This document shows, piece by piece, positions 1-7,923 of a DNA stretch of 39,166 nt (positions within the stretch are counted from its first letter, which is position 1; each line of letters begins with the position of its first letter). The notes under the pieces were generated by a model, which saw only the letters and a program-made list of their open reading frames with translations, was not told where the DNA came from and made no database searches. The position numbers and the translations under genes were made by a program. Origin of the DNA: Methanococcoides sp. (GTDB taxonomy: Archaea > Halobacteriota > Methanosarcinia > Methanosarcinales > Methanosarcinaceae); the NCBI GenBank assembly GCA_021108185.1, contig JAIORJ010000034.1, forward strand, positions 1 to 39,166. The letters run 5' to 3'.

Positions 1-1
1 G

Positions 2-166
2 GGATAGGTTACACGAAGTTGCAAAAATGCACTTCAAGACAGCATCCGAGATATGAGGATGCTAAGCCAAAAAAGAACATCCCAAACGGCAAATCAGATC
101 CAATTGGAGATGATTGAAATAATAGAACAAAAAAACATCATAGACTGTACAAACCTTGATGAGTAA
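2..166 (+). pseudogene. Possible degraded 3' end of an unidentified gene
   Basis: The first bases read as plausible protein (DRLHEVAKMHFKTASEI) up to a stop near position 55. After a frame change, codon-like sequence continues (RDMRMLSQKRTSQTANQIQL) to a TAA at 164-166. The second part faintly resembles the C-terminus of an archaeal tyrosine recombinase, but no catalytic residue can be placed, so this is only a guess. I see nothing interpretable from 167 to 311. The window edge cuts the upstream part. Confidence 0.2.
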
Positions 167-311
167 GTAATCTCCTATGCTAGAAAGCGTTTTGACGAGT
201 GTGTATCGCTTCCAACTATTCCTGAATTATCCACTCCATTATGGTTAGATAGGTGTGCCTTCCCATTAGGTTTGACAGGGGAAGGTACTTTCTTTCCACT
301 TGAGGATTGAG

Positions 312-640
312 TTACCTGTTCTTTTTGAGAAGTTTGTCCTTCATTAATCGGACTTCGTCAGCATATGGACCAATTTCTGGAATTCTATCATGGCATTCTA
401 TTGCTTCATCATCACGTTTCAGTCTACTCAAAGCATTGCCTTTTTCAAACAATACCATCTCGTTCAGCGGGTCTTCTGCATTCACACCTTCCTCCATAGT
501 AGGCACTCATCAGATTTCCAAGAATTTCAGGAGGAAACTCTGGGTTTTGCTGCATAAAAGGTGTGATATTGAATTGATTAAGTGCCTGTTTTCCTTTATT
601 ATGGAAAATTGGATAAGCTTTTTTAATATATGTTAGGTTT
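312..640 (-). pseudogene. Frameshifted TPR-like protein remnant
   Basis: The downstream part (312 to about 497) encodes a TPR-like helix pair (KGNALSRLKRDDEAIECHDR) ending in a Lys-rich tail and TAA. Upstream, a different frame gives continuous protein-like sequence (for example QQNPEFPPEILGNLMSAYYG) from about 640 to 498. The two parts join if one A is removed near 497, so a single-base insertion has probably broken the gene. TPR units of this form are common in methanosarcinal proteins of unknown role. No ribosome-binding site or convincing start was found upstream. An intact short protein starting at the GTG at 506 is possible but less likely. Confidence 0.45.
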
Positions 641-655
641 ATAATTTCATTTAGA

Positions 656-937
656 TCATTTCAACTCTGGAGATTTTAGAGAAACTCGAAAATCCCAATT
701 TAATTTATTTTTATTTACAGGTGAGAAATCACATCTGACCATCGCTTCTTTAAACTGCTTATTTGTGATGAAGAAACCATCTGGTGTTTGTTCAAAAAGA
801 AGTTTAAGTGCATAACTGGTGTAAATATCATTTGATATTTTTTGTGGGAGTATATTTAACGTTATCCAATTATCCAGGGCGTTTTTTTGAATATCGGGTA
901 ATTCGTATTCACTCGTATCTTTCTTTCTTTTTGTCAT
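656..937 (-). CDS. Small conserved-looking hypothetical protein (93 aa)
   Basis: Unrecognised 93-residue protein, starting at ATG 937 and ending in TGA. It has a basic N-terminus (MTKRKKD), a predicted helix-rich middle and the stretch FFITNKQFKEAMVRCDFSPV, which resembles the short winged-helix-like segments at the C-terminus of phage and plasmid replication proteins. That resemblance comes from memory of the pattern only. It lies just upstream of the broken TPR-like gene in a region rich in gene scraps, so it may itself be a remnant of a mobile element. No function is assigned. Confidence 0.45.
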   Translation of the reverse strand: MTKRKKDTSEYELPDIQKNALDNWITLNILPQKISNDIYTSYALKLLFEQTPDGFFITNKQFKEAMVRCDFSPVNKNKLNWDFRVSLKSPELK

Positions 938-1212
938 ATTGATACTGAATGATTTGGAAATATTTAATTCATATCCTCTATAACTAAGAACACTTCCTCT
1001 ATTCTTCTAAATAAAATCTCTCATCTGCTTTGACAAGTTCAAGGAAGGTGAAATAAACTTTTCTATGTTACTTCGATAAAAGCCTCAAGGCTATCGAAAA
1101 GCGCATTGATGATACGACTTATTCCGAAATTTATAAAGTAATTCTCCTTAGCTATACTAAAGACTGTAATGTATGCCTGGAAAACGTGTTAAAAGTGGAA
1201 ATAGGAGAGAAT
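938..1212. other. Gene-poor stretch with coding scrap
   Basis: No start-to-stop gene is supported here. On the plus strand, about 1042-1262 has an uninterrupted frame with a sensible composition (for example KAIEKRIDDTTYSEIYKVIL), but it is preceded by a stop and lacks a credible start codon. It is probably a decayed gene fragment. The AT-rich left part, 938-1000, may hold the promoter of the gene at 656-937. Confidence 0.3.
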
Positions 1213-1240
1213 AAAAGGCTTTATAGCCTTCTATTTTTTA
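1213..1240. terminator. Hairpin terminator after the Cys-rich gene
   Basis: AAGGCT (1215-1220), loop TTAT and AGCCTT (1225-1230) form a perfect 6-bp stem. It is followed by a T-run on the plus strand and by TTTTATT on the minus strand. The position directly after the minus-strand gene ending at 1245 suits a terminator that works in either direction. Confidence 0.5.
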
Positions 1241-1244
1241 ATAT

Positions 1245-1439
1245 TCATTTTGGAATTGGCTGATCGGGCGTGACACCGTAGTATTCGGTTCTTGCTTTAC
1301 CCCAGATACAACCGTTAGCACCCACTATCTTCAATTCAAGGTTCTGAAGTGATTTGCAAAAGCCATTGCCTGAACGTGCTCCTTTGCATATGAGGCAATA
1401 TTTCTCACAGAACACGGGAGCTTTTTTTTGGTCTGCCAT
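1245..1439 (-). CDS. Small cysteine-rich protein (64 aa)
   Basis: This short soluble protein has five cysteines: C11, C15, C18, C28 and C44. They include a C-x3-C-x2-C cluster (CEKYCLIC) that could bind zinc or an Fe-S cluster. The C-terminal motif ARTEYYGVTPDQPIP looks conserved in type, and I recall similar unnamed small proteins from methanogens. It starts at ATG 1439 and ends in TGA. It follows the flavodoxin gene on the same strand with a 64-bp gap, so the two may be co-transcribed, which would suggest a redox role. That role is inference only. Confidence 0.6.
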   Translation of the reverse strand: MADQKKAPVFCEKYCLICKGARSGNGFCKSLQNLELKIVGANGCIWGKARTEYYGVTPDQPIPK

Positions 1440-1503
1440 CTTATCTATCCCCTGTTCTTAATTACTGGATCCGCATGAATTGTAGATTATCAGAGATATA
1501 AGG

Positions 1504-2001
1504 TCACTGTACCTTTGCCTGAATTTCCTTTGCAAATTCCCTTGCCTTCTGTACATGAGCTTCGTCAGGCTGTCCCTTACCAGGAGCCACCATAGCAGCA
1601 AAACCCCTCATCTCTGGGTCATCGGACTTTTCGAGCATCTCCATAACAGGCTGTGCAAGTTCTCCCTGACATTCGAATGTACCAAGGTAATTTCCGCTAG
1701 CTGCAAAATCCTCGATGGAGCCAGTCCATGAATGTATGGCTTCAAATCCTTCAGGAGCAGCATGGGTCATGAAGAATGCCATGTTCTTACCAGCCACATT
1801 CTTTGAAATAAAATTTGTAACTTTCTGAGGTATGTTAAATTCCATTACTGGAGAACCCACGAATACAAGATCATAGCCTTCAAAATTGCTTACGTCCTTG
1901 ATTTCTTTAATATCCTTTTCACCGGTAATCTCATCATAAATAGCTTCAGCTATCTTCTTTGTGTTCCCTGTCTGTGAAAAATATGTTACTAATGTTTTCA
2001 T
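1504..2001 (-). CDS. Flavodoxin family protein
   Basis: A 165-residue soluble electron-transfer flavoprotein, cytoplasmic, expected to bind FMN. The N-terminus is a classical flavodoxin beta1-loop-alpha1 (MKTLVTYFSQTGNTKKIAEA), with the phosphate-binding loop S-x-T-G-N-T at residues 9-14. FVGSPVMEFNIPQKV is the usual second FMN-contacting segment. Length is typical for short-chain flavodoxins. The ribosome-binding site GGAAGGTGGG sits just before ATG 2001, and a TATA box lies at 2049-2056. The partner enzymes are not identifiable here. In methanogens such proteins are thought to replace or complement ferredoxins. Confidence 0.85.
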   Translation of the reverse strand: MKTLVTYFSQTGNTKKIAEAIYDEITGEKDIKEIKDVSNFEGYDLVFVGSPVMEFNIPQKVTNFISKNVAGKNMAFFMTHAAPEGFEAIHSWTGSIEDFAASGNYLGTFECQGELAQPVMEMLEKSDDPEMRGFAAMVAPGKGQPDEAHVQKAREFAKEIQAKVQ

Positions 2002-2048
2002 GTAATCCCACCTTCCTTATTATTTCAATAAGAATTACTCTCTACACA

Positions 2049-2056
2049 TTTATATA
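2049..2056 (-). promoter_or_regulatory. TATA box of the flavodoxin gene
   Basis: The minus strand reads TATATAAA, about 48 bp before the flavodoxin start. This predicts a transcript beginning near 2027 with a leader of about 25 nt that contains the strong GGAAGGTGGG ribosome-binding site. Confidence 0.5.
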
Positions 2057-2183
2057 GGCAAGGGTTAGTAAAATATACTTTTTCAATCTCGGTACAAAAT
2101 TATAACCTTCTTTTTGGAATTGTATCGAATATTCACTGAAGCTAAAATTAGAAATAGTAAACGTGTCAAATAACAATATGATA

Positions 2184-2202
2184 GTTAGTCCTGTGGACTA
2201 AC
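2184..2202. promoter_or_regulatory. Perfect 8-bp hairpin in front of pspA
   Basis: GTTAGTCC and GGACTAAC form a perfect 8-bp stem with a TGT loop. It ends 26 bp before the pspA start and just ahead of the GGGAGG ribosome-binding site. It could be a leader stem-loop or the dyad operator of a stress regulator; the sequence cannot tell these apart. Confidence 0.4.
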
Positions 2203-2228
2203 ATGCACATAATAATGGGAGGGAAAAT

Positions 2229-2927
2229 ATGAGTCTATTTAACAGGATGGAAACCGTCCTCAAAGCGAAGATGAACAAGATCGTCAATCGCATGGAGGAC
2301 CCCAGAGAGACACTTGATTATTCCTATGAGAAACAACTGGAAATGTTGCAGGGTGTAAAAAGAGGGGTGGCTGATGTCGCAACCTCTAAGAAAAGACTTC
2401 AGCTACAACGTTCAAAGCTGATGCAGAGCATTGATAAACTGGCAGGGCAGGCAAGAGCTGCCATCAAGAGTGACAGGGAAGATCTTGCAAGACTTGCCCT
2501 TGAGCGCAAGGGAGCACTGGAGATACAGGTACAGGGACTTGACCAGCAGATCGCGGACCTTGGAAAGGAGCAGGACAAACTTGTGGCTGCTGAGAAACGT
2601 CTTTCAACCAAAGTAGAGGTGTTCAGGACGAAGAAGGAGACGATCAAGGCACAATATACAGCTGCTGAGGCCCAGGTAAATATCAGTGAATCAGTATCAG
2701 GCATCAGTGAAGAGATGGCGGATGTGGGTCTTGCCGTTGAGAGAGCAGAGAACAAGACAGAAGATATGAAGGCACGTGCCTCTGCCCTTGATGAACTCAT
2801 TGATACAGGCACCCTTGATGACATCACAAGCAGTGGGGATGATATTGATAGGGAACTTGCAAAGATCAGTGCAGAATCGAATGTCGAAACGGAGCTGGCA
2901 AAACTCAGGCAGGAGGAAGGCAAATGA
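2229..2927 (+). CDS. pspA: PspA/IM30 (Vipp1) family membrane-stress protein
   Basis: A 232-residue ESCRT-III-like coiled-coil protein that polymerises on damaged membranes. The N-terminal amphipathic helix (MSLFNRMETVLKAKMNKIVN) and the hallmark D-P-R-E-T-L-D-Y segment (residues 24-31) are characteristic of the family. Residues 30-190 are almost entirely helical heptads. The GGGAGG ribosome-binding site is ideally spaced before ATG 2229. It overlaps the PspAA gene by 4 nt (ATGA), so the two are translationally coupled. The cognate PspAB and HtpX genes face it from the other strand. Confidence 0.93.
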   Translation: MSLFNRMETVLKAKMNKIVNRMEDPRETLDYSYEKQLEMLQGVKRGVADVATSKKRLQLQRSKLMQSIDKLAGQARAAIKSDREDLARLALERKGALEIQVQGLDQQIADLGKEQDKLVAAEKRLSTKVEVFRTKKETIKAQYTAAEAQVNISESVSGISEEMADVGLAVERAENKTEDMKARASALDELIDTGTLDDITSSGDDIDRELAKISAESNVETELAKLRQEEGK

Positions 2928-3202
2928 TAATCAGGATAATGGGTGAAGGGCAGTATGAGGTCCCTGGAAGTCTTTTCGATGAGCTCAACAGCATTGATAA
3001 CAGGATAGTGGAGCTTGTAGGCAAGGGAAATGAAGCTGATTACAGAACTGAACTTTTAAAGCTCATCAATGTGATCAAGTCAAATGGAAAGCAACTTGAT
3101 GATGCAAGTATCGTGGAATCCAACATCATTGTTCCGCCTGAAGACCTTAGTCTGGAAGAAGCAACGGAGATCTTTACCGGAAGCGGCCTACTCGAAGATT
3201 AA
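2924..3202 (+). CDS. PspA-associated protein, PspAA domain
   Basis: This 92-residue protein begins MIIRIMGEGQYEVP, the signature of the PspAA domain found beside pspA in archaea and actinobacteria. The remainder is acidic and helical. Its exact role is not established; the family is linked to PspA by gene neighbourhood and occasional fusion. It is translationally coupled to pspA through an ATGA overlap and ends in TAA at 3200-3202, immediately before a hairpin shared with the convergent PspAB gene. Confidence 0.85.
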   Translation: MIIRIMGEGQYEVPGSLFDELNSIDNRIVELVGKGNEADYRTELLKLINVIKSNGKQLDDASIVESNIIVPPEDLSLEEATEIFTGSGLLED

Positions 3203-3209
3203 AAAAGAT

Positions 3210-3782
3210 TTAGAATGGCATCCCCCAGAGGGGATACCATTTCTCCACATTTTTTTCAATTGGCAGCTCGGCATCCATGAAGGACTTGAGCCGCAACTCC
3301 ATGGGATTGTCCCTTTCCTGTTTCTTTAGTGGTACGAAAGGATAGTAGTTACCCTGCTTGAAACTATATATCCAGTAGACCGGTCCTTTGCTCTCAAACC
3401 GATAAACAGCGCACAATATCTGTTCTGAGAACCCCTGCTCTATCAGGGTCTGGCTGATCATGTGTATGTTTGTGACCAGGTCCTCGAAATCCTTATCATC
3501 CAGCATCACCCAGAGAAAGTTGTATTTATCCTTCTCGATGTGATACTTTGTCCCTGTTTCCTTTGTGCTGTAACTTAACAGGTCTTCTATCTCCTTTCTG
3601 GTGTTCTCATACTGGGAAAGGGACATGGACTTAAAACAGATGCCTGCCTGACCGGATGGCTGGAGGTTCAGGTTCACTTCCATTGTAACGACTGCAGTTG
3701 AGATGGAGAATAAACGGTCCGTATTCGATTCCGGCAACTTGCTCCTGCCAAGCAGGGAATCGAACATGCTTTTAAATCCCAT
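3210..3782 (-). CDS. PspA-associated protein, PspAB domain
   Basis: A 190-residue soluble protein. The N-terminus (FDSLLGRSKLPESNTDRLFSI) and later segments (LVTNIHMISQTLIEQGFSEQ, YYPFVPLKKQERDN) match my recollection of the PspAB family, which clusters with HtpX-type proteases and PspA in archaea and actinobacteria. It directly follows the HtpX gene on the same strand: its ATG at 3782 overlaps the protease stop codon, so the pair is coupled. A role in modulating protease or PspA activity under membrane stress is inferred from context. Confidence 0.8.
   Translation of the reverse strand: MGFKSMFDSLLGRSKLPESNTDRLFSISTAVVTMEVNLNLQPSGQAGICFKSMSLSQYENTRKEIEDLLSYSTKETGTKYHIEKDKYNFLWVMLDDKDFEDLVTNIHMISQTLIEQGFSEQILCAVYRFESKGPVYWIYSFKQGNYYPFVPLKKQERDNPMELRLKSFMDAELPIEKNVEKWYPLWGMPF
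3215..3240. terminator. Bidirectional terminator hairpin between convergent psp genes
   Basis: ATGGCATCCCC (3215-3225) pairs with GGGGATACCAT (3230-3240) with one mismatch around a 4-nt loop. T-runs follow on both strands: TTTTTTT near 3250 on plus, TTTTTT near 3203 on minus. The hairpin lies inside the last codons of the PspAB gene, so the C-terminal residues WGMPF are encoded by the terminator itself. Confidence 0.6.
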
Positions 3783-4666
3783 TATAGTTCAAGCTCCCTT
3801 TGTATCTTTTCGAGTGCTGCGATCCTTTTTTCTGTTGTAGGATGAGTTGATAACAGGCTCATGAAAGAACCTGAGACTGCCGGGATTATGAAAAATGCGT
3901 TCATCCCCTCCACTTCCCTCAGGTCATCCTTGGGAATACGAGGCATGATCCCGCTTATCTTAGTCAGTGCCGATGCCAGATTGGAGGGCTGACCTGTGAT
4001 AACAGCAGAACCCTTGTCCGCCGCAAATTCCCTGTATCTTGAAAGGGCGCGTATCAACAGGAAACTTATGATCCATACCAGCAATGAGACGATCCATATC
4101 GCAATAATGCCGCCTGTTTCTTTTCTCCTGCCACCCATGCCTCCCATACCCCCAAAGTAAAAACTGTACCTGACTATGTAGAATGCCAGGGTGGATATGA
4201 AACTGGCTATGGTCAGTATGGCCATATCCCTGTTCTTCACATGGCTCAGCTCATGTGCAAGCACAGCTTCAAGCTCTCCCTGGTTAAGTCGGTCCATCAA
4301 GCCCGTGGTCACGGCAACCACCGCATTTTTGGGACCTCGCCCAGTTGCAAAGGCATTTGGGATCGAGGTGTTCACCACTGCCACCCTGGGCATTGGCAGG
4401 TCCGCTATGGCACATAGCCGTGTGATGGTCTGGTGCAGGTCAGGAGCCTCCTGCGCAGTAACGATCTTGGCATGCATGGTCCAGAGCACCAGCCGGTCCG
4501 AGTAATAGTATTGTAATCCCATGAACGCGCCTATGAACAGCACCATGAACATCTGAGGCGCACCCGAATATACCAGGAATGCCAGAAATAATAGGTACAC
4601 CGCCGCCAGCAGGAACAGTGTCAACAACATCCTTACCTCAAGTCCCCTGTCATGTTTCCATTTCAA
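3782..4666 (-). CDS. htpX: HtpX-like M48 zinc metalloprotease
   Basis: A 294-residue integral membrane protease. Two N-terminal transmembrane helices (about residues 13-55) precede the zinc motif H-E-L-S-H in VLAHELSHVKNRD. A second hydrophobic pair follows (about 155-205), and then the third ligand region YREFAADKGSA. This is the standard HtpX layout and length. It degrades damaged membrane proteins, matching the Psp neighbourhood. ATG 4666 is preferred because the Lys/Arg-rich leader MKWKHDRGLEVRM is typical of the family. It is coupled to PspAB, and its promoter must lie in the 4667-4900 intergenic region. Confidence 0.92.
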   Translation of the reverse strand: MKWKHDRGLEVRMLLTLFLLAAVYLLFLAFLVYSGAPQMFMVLFIGAFMGLQYYYSDRLVLWTMHAKIVTAQEAPDLHQTITRLCAIADLPMPRVAVVNTSIPNAFATGRGPKNAVVAVTTGLMDRLNQGELEAVLAHELSHVKNRDMAILTIASFISTLAFYIVRYSFYFGGMGGMGGRRKETGGIIAIWIVSLLVWIISFLLIRALSRYREFAADKGSAVITGQPSNLASALTKISGIMPRIPKDDLREVEGMNAFFIIPAVSGSFMSLLSTHPTTEKRIAALEKIQRELEL

Positions 4667-5257
4667 ATTGATAACCCCTTATCTTAACATAAACTATGTT
4701 GACATCGCATTCATAAATGTATCTTAACTTGAACTTATACTGAACTGACACTTTATGAATATATGCAATGTTTTTGATCGGTATGATGGTAAAAGGTGCC
4801 AAAGAACACAAACTTAAGACGGAAAACAGAAGAAGAGACCTTTTTTAAGTTTAACATTTCTGCTAAGTTTAACAAAATTTAAAGAGATGTTAAGATTAAG
4901 ACTTGGATAGATTTATGGGTTCAAATCGCATCCCTAACATAGCAAGACGGGGATATAGGCAAATCTATTTTTTTGTACGGGGTTATGCACCTATTACGCA
5001 AAACTCAAATCATGAAAGTAACAGTTCAAACTGAGGAAAAAGCAAACTCCCTTGATTTTTTACAGTACTGTCATAAATATGCCTATCAATTTAAATTAAA
5101 TAAAATTCAATATAATTATTAGGGAAGTTTTGCTAATAAGTGATTTTTCGACAGATGGAAATGAATCTCAAACAAAATTTGCTACAAAGGATTTTGAAAT
5201 TCCAGATGAAATTTAAAGGCAAGCATTAATTTTAACTTTTGGGCTGAGGGGCGAATT
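4667..5257. other. 590-bp intergenic region with element copy and kinase promoter
   Basis: This divergent region carries no supported gene. It contains an 8-bp inverted repeat TTCATAAA/TTTATGAA (4709-4760) near the htpX promoter, the repeated element at 4917-4990, and very AT-rich DNA at 5085-5120 that probably holds the TATA box of the histidine kinase. A strong GAGGGG ribosome-binding site precedes the kinase start. A 36-codon ORF at 5012-5122 has no ribosome-binding site. Confidence 0.4.
4917..4990 (+). repeat. Intergenic repeated element, copy 1
   Basis: The first 49 nt align without gaps to 39093-39141 with 37 identities, including the fully conserved block CGGGGATATAGG and the blocks TTC-AATC and ATCCCT. 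After an AT-rich variable spacer the similarity resumes at the same offset (TACGG-GTT, 4976-4984). ATCCCT (4930-4935) can pair with GGGGAT (4949-4954) around a 13-nt loop containing the conserved CATAG and AAG, and ATAGG can pair with CCTAT at 4991-4995. It looks like a structured RNA leader or a mobile DNA element. I do not recognise the family. Confidence 0.6.
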
Positions 5258-7489
5258 ATGGAAAAAGAATTTGAAACTATATTTAATTCCGTAAACGATG
5301 GAATTCTTATCTATAGCCTTAAAGGACGTTTTTTGGAAGCAAACAGGATTATGTGTGATGATTTGGGATATCAAAAGGATGAATTACTACAAATGACGGC
5401 AATGGACATAACGCCTCCTGAATTTAGAGAAACAATACATGAACAAGTTGTTGGAGTATTGAATCGGGGAGGTGGAATTGTCGAAACCATGAGCAGATGT
5501 AAAGATGGTTCTTTGGTACCAATTGAACTTAATATTCGCCCAATCGAATACAAAGGAACTCCTGCCATTCTAGCCGTTGCCAGAAATATAACCGAGCGCA
5601 AGCAGATGGAAGAAGCTCTACGTAAGAGTGAGGCAAGTTTGTCCAATGCCCAGCGTATTGCTAATCTTGGTAATTGGGATTGGGACATCGCCAACAATGA
5701 GCTGTACTGGTCAGATGAGATCTATCGTATCTTTGGGGTGGAACCCAAGGAATTCGGGGCTACGTATGAGGCGTTTCTAAATTCCATCCACCCTGATGAC
5801 AGAATGTTTGTTCTGGAACATGTAAATAAGGCAATATCTGAAAATAAAACGTATAGTATTGACCACCGCATTCTTTTGCCCGATGGCTCAGAACGCATTG
5901 TTCATGAGCAGGCCGAAGTTACGTTTAACGAAACCGGTCAGGCCATTCGAATGGTTGGCACTGTGCAGGACATCACTAAGCGGAAGCAGGCAGAGGATGC
6001 TTTGCAAAAATCTGAAGAAAAATATCGTAATTTGACTGAAAGTTTTAATGAGTTAATCTACCGTGCAGACCCCGAAACGCTTGTGGCAACATACGTGAAC
6101 CAACCTGTCGAAAGAATCTATGGTCATACAGTGGAAGAGTGGCTTAATACTCCAAATTTGTGGGAGCAGACAATTTATCCTGACGACAGGGAAAGAGTGT
6201 TTGCAGAATTCACCGAATTACAAACAAAACTGGAAAGTGGCATTGTAGAATACCGTATTATAAAGAAAGACAAAACCATACGATGGGTGCAAGATCACGT
6301 CAGTTGGGAGAAAGATCAACAAGGCAAACCAATTTCGATGAATGGGATAATTTATGACATCAGCGAAAGTAGGGAAGCAGATAAGCTATTGAGGCAAAGT
6401 GAAGAGAAATTCAGAACAATATTTGAAAGCGCGAATGATGCAATCTATTTAACTAACCTTAATGGTCAATTCCTAGAAGTTAATCGGGTGGCTTGCGATC
6501 GGCTGGGATACAGCCGAAGTGAACTTCTTCAGATGGGGCCAAAGGATATCGATTCTTTTGATGATGCAGCACAGGTAGAGGATCGAATCAATCAGATGCT
6601 TCAACATGGGCATCTCCTCTTCGAGACTGTTACTGTTCGAAAAGATGGTTCTACGATTCCGGTTGAGGTTAATATTCGACTTATTGATTATATGGGGGGA
6701 AAGGCTATTTTGGGCATCTCACGAGACATCACCAAACACAAGCAAGCAGTAGAAGCAATGCTACAAGCAAAAATGCTGGCAGAGGATGCAAATAGAACCA
6801 AATCCGAATTTATAATGAACATGAGCCATGAGCTAAGAACTCCTCTTAATTCGATCATTGGTTTTACGGATGTGATTTGCAGTGAGAACTTTGGTGCCTT
6901 GAATGAATATCAGAAGAAATACACATCTACTGTTCTTAGAAATGGAAAGAATCTTTTGAATATCATCAACGACATCATATCCATCTCAAACATCGAAACC
7001 GGAAAGATGAAACTTCATATTAATGAATTCTTTGTATCCGATGCTATTGATGAAGTAGAAGCATTGATGATACCTATTGCATCACAGAAGAATATTGACC
7101 TGACATGTAACATCGACATTGAAACACCTACCATAAAAGCAGACACAAAAAAATTCAAGCAGATTCTTTACAACCTTGTGAGCAACGCCATTAAGTTCAC
7201 GGGTCAAGGTGGATCAGTGACAATCGGAGGGAAAATATCAGAGGACCTTGTGCATATTTCTGTAAAGGACAGTGGCATCGGCATTTCACCAGAGGATTAG
7301 AATAAACTGTTCACCCCTTTCTTTCAGGCAGATTCTTCAACTACCAGAGAGTATGGGGGTACCGGTCTTGGCCTTGCACTTATCAAGAAATTTGTTGAAA
7401 TGCACAGTGGGAAAATCTGGGTCGAAAGTGAAGTTGGAAAAGGAAGTATCTTCACGTTCGCAATTCCTATGGAGGGCAAAGTGCAATAA
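5258..7489 (+). CDS. Four-PAS sensor histidine kinase with one in-frame UAG
   Basis: A soluble multi-PAS sensor kinase. Four PAS/PAC modules lie at about residues 1-118, 130-248, 255-372 and 380-498; the first and fourth are close copies. The HisKA domain follows, with phospho-acceptor H524 in [17 protein letters not shown]. The HATPase has N639/N643 (N box) and D671 (G1, [10 protein letters not shown]). Codon 681 (7298-7300) is UAG. The same frame then continues for 62 residues with the missing end of the ATPase domain, [13 protein letters not shown] and the G2 box GGTGLGLAL, to TAA at 7487. Relatives usually have Q, M or L at the UAG site. Either UAG is translated (pyrrolysine or suppression) or the gene is a recent nonsense pseudogene; a 680-residue product would lack the G2 box and be inactive. 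The strong GAGGGG ribosome-binding site fixes ATG 5258. Confidence 0.85.
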
Positions 7490-7506
7490 AATACTATTCA
7501 GGAGTA

Positions 7507-7564
7507 TTAGTGATATTATCACCGGTTATATAGCACCGAGTGCTAATATCCGTAATATCACTAA
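7507..7564. repeat. Nested perfect inverted repeats downstream of the kinase
   Basis: TTAGTGATATTA (7507-7518) and TAATATCACTAA (7553-7564) are perfect 12-bp arms. Inside them TAGCAC (7531-7536) and GTGCTA (7540-7545) form a second perfect stem with a CGA loop. A separate 12-bp palindrome ATTACCGGTAAT lies at 7624-7635. There is no T-run directly after the structure. It could be a 3' UTR fold stabilising the kinase transcript, a miniature mobile element or an operator. Confidence 0.5.
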
Positions 7565-7726
7565 ACCTGTGATTGCGGTCGATATTATCTTCCATCAATA
7601 CAAACCCTGTTTATGCTACTGATATTACCGGTAATCAATAGGTTGTTAATTTTGCGGAAGGGATGACTCACCACCTAAAGAACGTTTGCCAAGGGACTTA
7701 CAAGATCACAACTCCATAGCTATCAC

Positions 7727-7848
7727 TCAACCAACAACTCGACTTAACCTCATCGTGTTATGAGCAGACAGAACAGAAGCACGCTTGTTAATACCAAGCT
7801 CTTTGAACGCTTTACCATACTGCTCAATAAAATAGTATTTATTGAATA
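7727..7848 (-). pseudogene. Unidentified gene remnant
   Basis: The minus strand reads as plausible protein for about 40 codons (for example IEQYGKAFKELGINKRASVL and SAHNTMRLSRVVG) before a stop at 7727. No start codon or intact upstream region is present. The flanking sequence 7636-7726 holds no gene. It may be a transposase or hypothetical-protein scrap; the family is not recognised. Confidence 0.25.
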
Positions 7849-7923
7849 TATATAATAGTATTCAAACCTAAATTCACATTAACAACAAAGAGTTGTGCCA
7901 GTGGCACAACTAAAAATAGAATT

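Noticed and set aside
2399-2923. 174-codon open frame antisense to pspA
   Set aside because: The Ser/Ala-rich composition is the usual shadow of a charged coiled-coil gene on the opposite strand, and pspA is certain.
4917-4935. tRNA T-arm-like GGTTCAAATC
   Set aside because: No acceptor, D or anticodon arms can be folded around it, and the second copy of the repeat does not preserve the T-stem pairing.
5012-5122. 36-codon ORF starting MKVTVQTEEKANSL and ending in TAG
   Set aside because: No ribosome-binding site, very AT-rich C-terminal half, and it sits in the kinase promoter region. It could be a small gene, but the evidence is too thin.
7272-7622. Open frame running past the kinase UAG on the plus strand
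   Set aside because: It is in a different frame from the kinase. The true continuation (G2 box) is in the kinase's own frame, directly after the UAG.
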